Assembly (NCBI GenBank): GCA_040880585.1
Contig: JBBDID010000003.1
Coordinates: 1-64,000 of the forward strand
DNA length: 64,000 nucleotides
Direction of reading: 5' to 3'
From: Paracrocinitomix sp040880585
GTDB taxonomy: Bacteria; Bacteroidota; Bacteroidia; Flavobacteriales_D; Crocinitomicaceae
Both the position numbers and the translations under genes were made by a program. Each line of letters starts with the position of its first letter. Positions within the stretch are counted from its first letter, which is position 1. The notes under the pieces were generated by a model that was given only the letters and a program-made list of their open reading frames with translations, searched no databases and was not told where the DNA came from. Of this stretch, positions 41,532 through 49,355 are shown piece by piece.

Positions 41532-41957
41532 ATGAAACGAATCACCTCAATCTTATTTTTTGCGACGACTCTGGCATGTTTCTCTCAGCAGAATACTGCA
41601 GAAGAAAAAATCAAAAAATACCTGATAGGTAGTTGGGAGCATATCCTTTCTATTGAACCTTCCGGAGAAGAAGAAGTATTTCAACGCGATCTTGAGTTGT
41701 TTGCAGATGGTACCGGGACGTGCACCCGATATACTGCAAAAGATACGGCTCATTTAACCTTTGAGTGGACAGTGAAAGACAGCACAATATACCTCTCTGT
41801 TTTTGATGGAAAAGGAGTGAAGCGAACCACGGACAAGCAATACATTACCTGGATGGGTTCAAGAATGCTGGAACTTCATGAGCAATTTGATACCGGAGAA
41901 TACGGTAAAAGATGTGCGTATCGCAGGAAACTGGATGCGGCAGTCGCTCAATATTAA
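41532..41957 (+). CDS. Small secreted lipocalin-like protein (141 aa)
   Basis: A signal peptide (MKRITSILFFATTLACFSQ) is followed by about 120 residues with alternating strands: KYLIGSWEHILSIEPSGEEE, LELFADGTGTCTRYTAKD, LTFEWTVKDSTIYLSVFDG and a final LHEQFDTGEYGKRCAYRR. The opening Gly-x-Trp with a strand-rich remainder is a lipocalin-like feature of many Bacteroidota secreted proteins. Ligand unknown. It is divergent from the phosphoesterase and stands alone. Confidence 0.7.
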   Translation: MKRITSILFFATTLACFSQQNTAEEKIKKYLIGSWEHILSIEPSGEEEVFQRDLELFADGTGTCTRYTAKDTAHLTFEWTVKDSTIYLSVFDGKGVKRTTDKQYITWMGSRMLELHEQFDTGEYGKRCAYRRKLDAAVAQY

Positions 41958-41984
41958 TTAACTTTTTTAGCAATCACTACACTA

Positions 41985-42120
41985 GGTGTACATGCTCAGT
42001 GCGGCGTCTGCGGAAGATAAATTTTATTTTTCCCGCAGATCTCGCAAATTTTCGCTGATCACTCACACTAAAAATAAAATCGTTTGGTTTTTTAATTTCA
42101 AAGCGATCACGGGAACTAAA
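41985..42120. repeat. Degenerate intergenic repeat between a secreted-protein gene and polA
   Basis: The gap after the gene ending at 41957 holds a roughly 9-base periodic pattern (CGCAGATCT, CGCAAATTT, TCGCTGATC) near 42031-42062. Similar runs are common between genes in Bacteroidota. I see no hairpin or frame that would make it a gene. Confidence 0.3.
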
Positions 42121-42138
42121 TGGATAATCCGTTTAATA

Positions 42139-44931
42139 TTAATGTGCCTCCAGCCAATTCTGTGCAAATCGATAATCAATATCAAGTGGAACGGCCAGTT
42201 CAACTGCGCCTTCCATTTCTTTTTTGATTAAAGTTTCCAGGGCTTGCTTTTCTTCTTTGAGGGCATCAAACACCAATTCATCATGCACTTGCAGTAGCAT
42301 TTTGGATTGCAACTGTTGTTTTTTCATCTCCCGGTGGATGTTAATCATGGCTATTTTAATCACATCTGCCGCTGAGCCTTGAATGGGTGCATTGACGGAA
42401 TTTCGTTCAGCAAATCCCCTCACAATCGCATTGGCTGATTGAATATCTTTCAAATAACGCCTTCTTTTCATAATGGTTTCTACATAACCATGCTCTCTGG
42501 CAAACTCAACCGCATCTGCCATGTAGTCTTTGATCTTTGGATATTGTTTCCAGTAATTGTCAATGAGCTCTTTGGCTTCAGACCTTGATATCCCTAAATT
42601 CTGAGACAATCCAAAGGCAGACTGTCCGTAGATGATTCCGAAATTCACTGCTTTTGCTGATGACCGTTGCTCGCGTGTAACCTCTTCAATTGTATCCAAA
42701 CCATACACCTTAGCAGCTGTTGCCGCATGAATATCGTGACCATCTTTAAATGCCTGTATCATATTTTCATCTTCACTGAGCGCTGCAATAATCCGCAGTT
42801 CAATTTGCGAGTAATCAGCAGCCAATAATTCGTGATTTTCATCTCTCGGCACAAAGGCTTTTCGAATTTCCCTTCCTTTTTCCGTTCGGATGGGGATATT
42901 TTGCAAATTGGGGTTGTTGGATGCCAATCTACCTGTGGCGGCTACGGTTTGCATGTAGCTGGTGTGTAATCGCCCGGTTTTTTCGTTGACCATCTCCGGC
43001 AGGGTATCTACATAGGTACTTTTCAGTTTTCGTAACGAACGATAATTCAATATCAATCCAATAATTTCGTGTTTTCCTTCCAGCTTGCGCAGTACATCTT
43101 CAGAGGTTTTGTATTGTCCGGTTTTGGTTTTTTTTGCTTTTGGATCGATTTCCATCTGATCAAAGAGTACTTCACCAAGTTGTTTTGGCGAATCTAAATT
43201 GAATTCGCTTACGCCGGCCATGTCTTTGATCTGCTTTTCCAACTCGTCAATACTTTCACCCAATTCTATCGAAAATTTACGCAAGGCATCCACATCCAGA
43301 TTAATTCCTTCCATCTCCATATCTTTCAACACACGCACCAGTGGCATTTCAATTTCATAGAACAAATTCTTCAGGTGATCTTTTTGAATTTCGGGCTCAA
43401 ACAACCCTTTTAACTGAAAAGTAATATCCGCATCTTCACAAGCATAATCCACAATAGATTCAGGATCAATATCAGCCATGCTTCCCTGATTTTTCCCTTT
43501 TTTACCGATTAAAGTTTCAATCGAAATCGGGCGGTATTTCAGAAAAACTTCAGAGAGGTGATCCATGTTGTGCTTCCCTTCGGGATTGATGAGGTAATGC
43601 GCAATCATGGTGTCAAAAAGAGGACCTTTTACTGCCAGTCCGTATTTCTCAATAATTTTCAGGTCATATTTGATGTTGTGGGCTACTTTTTCGATAGATT
43701 CATCTTCAAAAAAGGCTTTGAAATCCTGCACCACCTCTTTGCGTTCATCCGGTTGAGCGACGACATAAAATCCCGTTTTTGGTTTGAAAGAGAATGCGAT
43801 TCCCACCAATTCGGCATCCATTGCATTTATTCCGGTAGTTTCGGTATCAAAACACACTGATTTTTGTTGCAGCAGAAGTTCCAACAGCTCTTTTCGTTTC
43901 TCTTTGGAGACAACAATGTCATAGTCGGCATTAACATCCGCAACGGTAGCAATATCTCCTTCAAAATTTTCTTCTATGGCTTTGGCTTCAATCACCGGTC
44001 CGCCAAATAAATCCAATTGACCTTCTGCTTTTTGCCCCACAATAATCTCTTCACCGATTACGCGTTTGGCAAGGGTTCTAAATTCTAATTGTGTAAAAAC
44101 AGTTTTGACTTTTTCTTTATCAAATTCTTCCAGAATGAGTTTTTCAGGTTCAAACTCAAGGGGTACATCCAGAATAATAGTCGCCAGCATTTTTGACAAC
44201 AAGCCCTGTTCTGAAAATTCAATCACATTTTCTTTTTGTTTCCCTTTCAATTCATCTGCATGGGCAATCAGTCCTTCAACAGAGCCGTACTCTTTAATCA
44301 ATTTTTTTGAAGTTTTTTCCCCAATTCCCGGAATTCCAGGAATATTATCAGAAGCATCCCCCCACAATCCTAAAATATCAATCACTTGCTCCGGGCGCTC
44401 AACTTCAAACTTTTCTTTCACTTCATCTATGCCCCAAACTTCAGCAGGTTTCCCACCTTTTGCCGGTTTATACATAAAAATATGATCTGAAACCAGCTGC
44501 GCAAAATCTTTATCCGGCGTCATCATATAAGTGATAAACCCTTCTTTTTCGGCTTTTTTAGCGAGCGTACCAATGATGTCATCTGCTTCAAAACCCGGGG
44601 AAATGAGCATGGGAATATTGAAAGCACGAACAATGTCTTGAATGGGTTCAATCATCCCTGCAATATCTTCAGGCATGGCTTCACGGTTGGCTTTATATGC
44701 GGCAAATTCTGCTCTACGGTTGGTTTCTTCCGGCGCATCAAAAACAACCGCAATATGGGTAGGCTTTTCTTTTTTAATCACATCCAGCAAAGCGGTTGTA
44801 AACCCAAACGCAGCAGAAGTATTCACACCCTGGCTGTTCACGCGCGGATTTTTAATAAAAGCGTAATAAGCACGATAAATCAAGGCGTAAGCATCAAGTA
44901 AAAACAGCTTCTTTGGATGTTGCGGTGTCAT
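42139..44931 (-). CDS. polA: DNA polymerase I
   Basis: 930 residues, all three domains present. The 5'-3' nuclease spans about 1-300 (VVFDAPEETNRRAEF, GFEADDIIGTLA, GDASDNIPGIPGIGEKTSKKL). The 3'-5' exonuclease keeps its motif I acids at Asp362 and Glu364 (VCFDTETTGI), so proofreading looks intact. Polymerase motifs A, B and C are DYSQIELRI, RSSAKAVNFGIIYGQSAF and QVHDELVF. It fills gaps in repair and removes RNA primers. Monocistronic; a near-consensus -7 box (TATCTTTA, minus strand) lies upstream. A RAYT remnant sits beyond it. Confidence 0.98.
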   Translation of the reverse strand: MTPQHPKKLFLLDAYALIYRAYYAFIKNPRVNSQGVNTSAAFGFTTALLDVIKKEKPTHIAVVFDAPEETNRRAEFAAYKANREAMPEDIAGMIEPIQDIVRAFNIPMLISPGFEADDIIGTLAKKAEKEGFITYMMTPDKDFAQLVSDHIFMYKPAKGGKPAEVWGIDEVKEKFEVERPEQVIDILGLWGDASDNIPGIPGIGEKTSKKLIKEYGSVEGLIAHADELKGKQKENVIEFSEQGLLSKMLATIILDVPLEFEPEKLILEEFDKEKVKTVFTQLEFRTLAKRVIGEEIIVGQKAEGQLDLFGGPVIEAKAIEENFEGDIATVADVNADYDIVVSKEKRKELLELLLQQKSVCFDTETTGINAMDAELVGIAFSFKPKTGFYVVAQPDERKEVVQDFKAFFEDESIEKVAHNIKYDLKIIEKYGLAVKGPLFDTMIAHYLINPEGKHNMDHLSEVFLKYRPISIETLIGKKGKNQGSMADIDPESIVDYACEDADITFQLKGLFEPEIQKDHLKNLFYEIEMPLVRVLKDMEMEGINLDVDALRKFSIELGESIDELEKQIKDMAGVSEFNLDSPKQLGEVLFDQMEIDPKAKKTKTGQYKTSEDVLRKLEGKHEIIGLILNYRSLRKLKSTYVDTLPEMVNEKTGRLHTSYMQTVAATGRLASNNPNLQNIPIRTEKGREIRKAFVPRDENHELLAADYSQIELRIIAALSEDENMIQAFKDGHDIHAATAAKVYGLDTIEEVTREQRSSAKAVNFGIIYGQSAFGLSQNLGISRSEAKELIDNYWKQYPKIKDYMADAVEFAREHGYVETIMKRRRYLKDIQSANAIVRGFAERNSVNAPIQGSAADVIKIAMINIHREMKKQQLQSKMLLQVHDELVFDALKEEKQALETLIKKEMEGAVELAVPLDIDYRFAQNWLEAH

Positions 44932-45035
44932 AAAATCTAATTAAATGCGTGAGATGATAAAGATACAATTATCACCGTATAATGAGGTGAATCAAGTAGC
45001 TGAATATGGAGTATTTTTTGGCTGCCTCCACTTCA

Positions 45036-45385
45036 GGCTGCGCAGGATATTCATCCTGCGCCAAACCTAAATCATGGTGATATATATCACCAAACTTAAA
45101 TCTGAATAAAATTATTATTTTTAACTTGTGAGTAAACGATCAGGATTAAAACATACAATAAAAAAAGAATCAAGTTATTTTTTAACACTTACCGTAGTTG
45201 GTTGGGTAGACGTTTTTACAAGACCCGTTTATAAGGAAGAAAATAAATTACATCCACAATAATCCTGTTCGGTCAAAATTTGTTTCGAAACCAGAAGATT
45301 GGACTTGTTCATCTGTAACAAATTACGCTGACATTAATTCTGTTTTAAAAATACATACCTTGACACCGGATTTTGCATTAACATG
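45036..45385 (+). mobile_element. Decayed REP/RAYT element, copy 3
   Basis: It has the same left end as the others: a 9-bp-arm palindrome at 45040-45061 and the perfect palindrome GGTGATATATATCACC at 45076-45091. Next comes the GTG start (45128), an N-terminal coding piece and a C-terminal piece. The right end is not the usual pair of palindromes; a GC-rich repeat (45404-45452) follows instead. Orientation is opposite to copies 1 and 2. The rest of the 44932-45459 gap shows no gene. Confidence 0.75.
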
Positions 45386-45387
45386 AG
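45128..45387 (+). pseudogene. Internally deleted RAYT transposase
   Basis: From GTG 45128 the frame reads VSKRSGLKHTIKKESSYFLT, then LTVVGWVDVFTRPVYKEEN, and stops at 45262. One frame over, NYIHNNPVRSKFVSKPEDWT continues with SSVTNYADINSVLKIHTLTP. The first part is a RAYT (Y1 transposase) N-terminus, the second its C-terminus. The HUH motif and catalytic Tyr between them are missing, with a frameshift. It is inactive but could be moved by an intact RAYT elsewhere. Confidence 0.8.
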
Positions 45388-45403
45388 CGGGGTAGTATAT
45401 GGC

Positions 45404-45452
45404 ACGAGCGGGACGCTCGCGCCGGCTTGAAGGACGCTCGCGCCGGCTTGAA
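45404..45452. repeat. GC-rich hairpin and perfect 21-bp tandem repeat
   Basis: A strong hairpin has CGAGCG (45405-45410) and CGCTCG (45414-45419) arms around GGA, with GGC and GCC outside. It overlaps a 21-bp unit repeated exactly twice in tandem at 45411-45431 and 45432-45452. Its GC content is far above its surroundings. It resembles a REP unit of a different family from the RAYT copies beside it. Confidence 0.6.
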
Positions 45453-45459
45453 GCCTATT

Positions 45460-46536
45460 TTAAATTTTGTAACAAACGGCATTGATGTTCATGCCTGCGC
45501 CAACAGAAGCAAATAATACGACATCTCCTTGTTTTAAAGAAAATTGCTCAAAGCGATCTTTTCGAACCATATCAAATAGGGTTGGAACCGTAGCTACGGA
45601 ACTGTTTCCAAGCTTATAAATATTCATTGGTAACACATTATCCGGTACGTTGGACACACCATAAGACTTATACAATTCTTTAACTATTGCTTTATCCAGT
45701 TTTTCATTTGCCTGATGAATGAAGATCATACTTACATCACTGATATCTAAATCGGCTCTATTAAGGCATTCTTTCATTGCAGAAGGCACATGCTTTATCG
45801 CATATTCATAAATTTTTCTGCCTTTCATTTTTATAAAACGTAGCCGGGGGTCTGAATGAGGAAAGTTAGATTCTCCTAAATATAAATAATCCACTTCTTC
45901 CATACAGTGTGACTGAGTGGCGGAGCTTAATATTCCACTCCCATTTATATCATCTACTTCTTTATATTCTACAACACAAGCTCCTGCACCATCTGAAAAA
46001 AGCATACTATCTCTATCATAAGCATCCAAAACCCTGCTCAATGTTTCAGCACCAATTACCAGGCATTTTTTTGCAACTTGGGCCTTCAAAAATGCATCTG
46101 CCTGAATTAATCCCTGAATCCATCCGGGGCAACCAAATAAAATGTCATAAGGTATGCAGTTTGGATTTTTTATCTGGAGGTTATGCTTTATTCTGGAAGC
46201 CAGTGCCGGCAAAATATCTGTTTGAACGGTATGTTTAATTACATCTCCAAAGGTGTGGGCAGTAATGATTTGATCCAGTGTTTCTTTATCTGTTTTACTA
46301 TCTTCAATTGCCGCTTTGGCTGCCAATGCTCCAATATCAGAAGTATTCATTTTCGTCTCAACATAACGCCTTTCTTCAATGCCGGTAATTTGTTTAAATT
46401 TCTCAATAACAACTACAGGGTCAACTTTTATTCTGATCTTTTTTTCATCAAAAAAATCATGAACGGTAAAATCTCTATTTGCTTTGACCATTTCCGGGAT
46501 ATAACTCCCGGTTCCTGTTATCACAGTTCTTTTCAT
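45460..46536 (-). CDS. 3-oxoacyl-ACP synthase III (KAS III/FabH-like) family protein
   Basis: Thiolase-fold enzyme of 358 residues with the KAS III triad: Cys136 (FGCPGWIQ), His274 (IHQANEKL) and Asn311 (KLGNSSVATVPTL). Length and sequence (SDGAGACVVEYKE; RDSMLF within one block) fit KAS III family members that condense acyl units outside the housekeeping cycle. The mid part differs enough from standard FabH that it may act on a special substrate. Alone on its transcript, with a TAACTTTG promoter box upstream. Confidence 0.85.
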   Translation of the reverse strand: MKRTVITGTGSYIPEMVKANRDFTVHDFFDEKKIRIKVDPVVVIEKFKQITGIEERRYVETKMNTSDIGALAAKAAIEDSKTDKETLDQIITAHTFGDVIKHTVQTDILPALASRIKHNLQIKNPNCIPYDILFGCPGWIQGLIQADAFLKAQVAKKCLVIGAETLSRVLDAYDRDSMLFSDGAGACVVEYKEVDDINGSGILSSATQSHCMEEVDYLYLGESNFPHSDPRLRFIKMKGRKIYEYAIKHVPSAMKECLNRADLDISDVSMIFIHQANEKLDKAIVKELYKSYGVSNVPDNVLPMNIYKLGNSSVATVPTLFDMVRKDRFEQFSLKQGDVVLFASVGAGMNINAVCYKI

Positions 46537-46602
46537 AGGATTTTTAAGCGATTTTTTTAATTCGGTTTGTATCTATTTGATGGATCAGGTATGTCAAGCC
46601 TA

Positions 46603-46610
46603 CAAAGTTA
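46603..46610 (-). promoter_or_regulatory. -7 promoter box of the KAS III-like gene
   Basis: TAACTTTG on the minus strand is an exact TAnnTTTG match 67 bases before the ATG at 46536. It lies downstream of the first tandem repeat's terminator, so the gene has its own promoter. Confidence 0.45.
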
Positions 46611-46811
46611 GTCATTATAAATATCTCCGAATTGATTATAGCTTAAAAAACTCCCTAAGTTTCCATGGCTCCGAAGCGGTAATACTATAAAAGGGCTGTA
46701 GTATATTTGTTGATCGAAACGAAGTCGCTGCCTTTAGTTAAGGGGTGTAAATTACACGACAGCCTTCACTTACAAGAATAACAGAAAGTTACTTATGAGA
46801 TAAATTCTTAA

Positions 46812-46844
46812 AAAGAAAAAAGACCATCTCTTTTGAGACAGCCT
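46812..46844 (-). terminator. Terminator ending repeat unit 1
   Basis: On the minus strand a 9-bp stem (GGCTGTCTC with GAGATGGTC, loop AAAA) runs into six T residues. Several pairs are G-U that break in the plus-strand RNA, so the transcript must come from the minus strand. It lies at the end of the first tandem repeat unit. Confidence 0.7.
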
Positions 46845-46845
46845 C

Positions 46846-47057
46846 TTTTTCCCTTTTGAACCTCAATCTATAAATAGATTATTTTAAGTGTTTTAGTTGT
46901 CTTTCGACAGGTATTATATAAAGAGTTTTTTTACTTGCAATATGTAATATAAGTGTTGTAGTGTTGCTGTAAATATACGTGACATTTCAAGGGGGACTTT
47001 TCTAATTCGGATAGGTGCACGGATTTTCTCGGTGAATGAATCGTATTTCCCGAAGAA
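46846..47057 (-). repeat. Tandem repeat unit 1, possible small RNA gene
   Basis: A 212-bp unit nearly identical to unit 2 except for one 36-bp block. Read on the minus strand it holds a conserved 32-base start, the variable block, then a conserved 135-base part containing a sigma70-like TTGCAA-16-TATAAT (46940-46935 and 46918-46913), a TGTC-GAAA-GACA hairpin, a second hairpin (AATCTA..TAGATT) and the terminator. A 23-codon frame (MSRIFTATLQHL...) also lies in the conserved part. Predicted RNA of about 95 bases if TATAAT is used. Confidence 0.6.
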
Positions 47058-47112
47058 TGGTTTTTGGGTCTGAATATCTTTTCACACTTTTTCACATTTG
47101 TAGATACAAAAC

Positions 47113-47137
47113 AAAAAGGCGACCAAAAATGATCGCC
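47113..47137 (-). terminator. Terminator ending repeat unit 2
   Basis: Minus strand: GGCGATCA pairs with TGGTCGCC around TTTT, one T-G pair, followed by five T residues. The same arms on the plus strand contain a C-A mismatch, favouring the minus-strand direction. The stem sequence differs from that of unit 1, so only the function is kept. Confidence 0.75.
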
Positions 47138-47139
47138 TT

Positions 47140-47352
47140 TTTTTCCCTTTTGAACCTCAATCTATGAACTAGATTATTTTAAATGTTTTAGTTGTCTTTC
47201 GACAGGTATTATATAAAGAGTTTTCTTACTTGCAATATGTAATATAAGTGTTGTAGTGTTACTGTAAATATACGTGACATCTTAAGAGATACGCTCCTTA
47301 ATTGGATGATTGGATGGATTTTCTCGGTGAATGAATCGTATTTCCCGAAGAA
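47140..47352 (-). repeat. Tandem repeat unit 2, possible small RNA gene
   Basis: Second 213-bp copy. Its conserved parts differ from unit 1 at only about six positions; the loop of one hairpin has gained a base while its stem is unchanged. The 36-bp variable block has the same length as in unit 1 but about half its bases differ. The 23-codon frame persists with two conservative changes. It begins about 10 bp after the PHP phosphatase stop. The gap 46537-47364 contains these two units and no larger gene. Confidence 0.6.
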
Positions 47353-47364
47353 AGAGAAATAGAC

Positions 47365-48111
47365 TTAAAGTTGTTTATTAAGAAGCTGTTCTTTTTCTGC
47401 AATTTTGTGGAGGTACGGATTGGTTCTTAGCTCTTGCAATTGGTGCAAATGCCCTATATGATGACAATCTGATCCAATAACGTCAACCAAATCGCGGTTG
47501 ATCATTGCTTCTGCCATTTTTTTGACCTGGGGGCCGTATTGACCGGAAAGAGAATTCATATTCAACTGTAACAAGCACCCCCTTCTTCTAAAATCTTCAA
47601 TTTTCTCCCATTCATTGTTGTAAAATGGGTATCGCTCTACATGAGCCATTATTGGAATGTACCCTTCAGTAACCAGCTGAAATATCACATCTTTCACGCC
47701 GGGTGGTTCATGAGAAAAAGACAATTCAAAAAGCAGGTGATTTTCGCCAAATGTCAATACTTCTTTTCGCTCGATTAACGCTATAAGGTGATCATCTAAA
47801 TAATATTCTGCTGCTGCTTCAATTTCAATGGATAAGCCTGCATTTTTTGCTGCTTTCCGAACTTTTTCAAGGCCTGATAAAATAATTTCAGGGGTGTTTT
47901 TATAAAAATCACTCATGACGTGCGGCGTTGTAATTACCTTTTTATAGCCTAAGTCCGAAAACTCACGGAGCAGGGCAATACTTTCTTCAATCGACTTAGA
48001 CCCATCATCAATTCCGGGTATTAAATGCGAATGCAAATCGGTTTTGAGTATAGAAAAGTCAAAAGGCTCAAGTTGCGGTGATTTTTTAAACAGCTTTGAG
48101 AAGATGCCCAT
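47365..48111 (-). CDS. CpsB/CapC-type PHP tyrosine-protein phosphatase
   Basis: PHP-fold phosphatase of 248 residues. Metal motif LKTDLHSHLIPGIDDGS, then VITTPHVMSDFYKNT, AAEYYLDDHL, PIMAHVERYPFYN and GSDCHHIGHL supply the His/Asp ligands. Family members remove phosphate from tyrosine kinases that steer capsule and exopolysaccharide export. ATG 48111 is preferred over the TTG at 48132 because a TATCTTAG box (48140-48133) leaves no room for it. No Wzc-type kinase is nearby. It is the right-hand neighbour of the tandem repeat. Confidence 0.88.
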   Translation of the reverse strand: MGIFSKLFKKSPQLEPFDFSILKTDLHSHLIPGIDDGSKSIEESIALLREFSDLGYKKVITTPHVMSDFYKNTPEIILSGLEKVRKAAKNAGLSIEIEAAAEYYLDDHLIALIERKEVLTFGENHLLFELSFSHEPPGVKDVIFQLVTEGYIPIMAHVERYPFYNNEWEKIEDFRRRGCLLQLNMNSLSGQYGPQVKKMAEAMINRDLVDVIGSDCHHIGHLHQLQELRTNPYLHKIAEKEQLLNKQL

Positions 48112-48132
48112 TTTTCCAGTCAGTTTAGACAA

Positions 48133-48140
48133 CTAAGATA
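48133..48140 (-). promoter_or_regulatory. Near-consensus -7 box of the PHP phosphatase gene
   Basis: TATCTTAG on the minus strand has one change from TAnnTTTG and ends 21 bases before ATG 48111. It decides that ATG over the upstream TTG. Confidence 0.35.
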
Positions 48141-48275
48141 AGGGATTACTTGAGTTATTAGTTGCTTTCAAGATTGAATTTTATTGACATTTCCCCTATC
48201 GGTTTTCTTTGTGTGAATTAAGTGATCTCTGCTTTTAGCCAACCAGAAGTTAAAAAAGCTTGTTAATTTAGTCAG

Positions 48276-49355
48276 ATGAAAAAGTGGGTTTTGATCATTT
48301 TATTGATAAGTCAACAGGCTTTATCCCAACAAGAAGAAATGGGCATTACATTGCAATCTGCTGAGAAACTGGTTCAGGTGCCTTTGGATTGTATAGAGAA
48401 AGAATATCCCAATAAGTTAAATCAGGTATTGAGCGATTCTACGCATCTGCAATCACCACGCGATTTACATCCTATTTTTTATGGCTGTTTTGACTGGCAT
48501 TCTTCGGTTCACGGTCATTGGTTGATGGCCAAAATGATGAATAAATTTCCGGATAGTGAACTTGCTAAAAAAATAATAAATGTATTTGACCGGCAGTTTA
48601 GTATTCCCAACGTCCAAAAAGAATTGTTGTATTTTCAACCCAAATTGAATCAATCCTTTGAGCGAACTTACGGATGGGCCTGGTTGTTGAAATTGTATGC
48701 TGAATTGCACGCATCTCCGTTTAATAAAGAACATCAATGGACGGATAAATTACAATCACTCACAGACCAAGTTGTAAAATACTATAAACTCTTTTTACCA
48801 AAATTGCTTTATCCCATTAGAGTAGGCGAACACACAAATACAGCGTTTGGTTTGTCATTAACACTTGATTATGCTAGAGAAGTAAAAGATCTCGAATTTG
48901 AAAATTTGATTGTAGAAAGAGCAAAAACGTATTATTTAGAGGATGTCAATTGCCCGCTGAATTGGGAACCAAGTGGATTTGATTTTATCTCACCCTGTTT
49001 GCAAGAGGCTGAGCTAATGGCAAAAATCCTGGAGCAAAAATCATTTAAAAATTGGATGAAAGACTATTTGCCTCAGGTTTTTGAAAAAGAGTTTATACTT
49101 GAACCGGGAAAAGTGTTGGATAGAACTGATGGTAAGCTAGTTCATTTAGATGGGCTCAATTTCTCGAGGGCGTGGTGTTTATATAGAATAGCAACTGAAA
49201 TTCCAAAACATGAAGAAGAACTAATTCACATTGCAGATCAACACATTATGACCTCACAAGCGCAAGTAATCGACAGCGATTATATGGGCAGTCACTGGTT
49301 GGCAACTTTTATGGTATATGCACTGGAAACAAGAGCTGAATTGATCAAAGAATGA
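48276..49355 (+). CDS. DUF2891 family secreted protein
   Basis: Signal peptide MKKWVLIILLISQQALSQ followed by a helical domain of about 340 residues. HPIFYGCFDWHSSVHGHWLM and the later GEHTNTAFGLSLTLDYA and DVNCPLNWEPSGFDFISPCL match DUF2891, an alpha/alpha-barrel-like family of unknown function that resembles sugar-acting toroids. It ends one base before the convergent rfbB stop and has no partner on its own strand. Its place beside the sugar operon is suggestive only. Confidence 0.82.
   Translation: MKKWVLIILLISQQALSQQEEMGITLQSAEKLVQVPLDCIEKEYPNKLNQVLSDSTHLQSPRDLHPIFYGCFDWHSSVHGHWLMAKMMNKFPDSELAKKIINVFDRQFSIPNVQKELLYFQPKLNQSFERTYGWAWLLKLYAELHASPFNKEHQWTDKLQSLTDQVVKYYKLFLPKLLYPIRVGEHTNTAFGLSLTLDYAREVKDLEFENLIVERAKTYYLEDVNCPLNWEPSGFDFISPCLQEAELMAKILEQKSFKNWMKDYLPQVFEKEFILEPGKVLDRTDGKLVHLDGLNFSRAWCLYRIATEIPKHEEELIHIADQHIMTSQAQVIDSDYMGSHWLATFMVYALETRAELIKE

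Noticed and set aside
44066..44485. 139-residue frame antisense to polA
   Set aside because: It lies wholly within polA on the other strand, is Ser-rich without domains, and is a typical shadow frame.
46846..46885. tRNA-like T-arm sequence GGTTCAAAA within the tandem repeat
   Set aside because: The 5-bp closing stem is missing and no acceptor or anticodon arm can be found.
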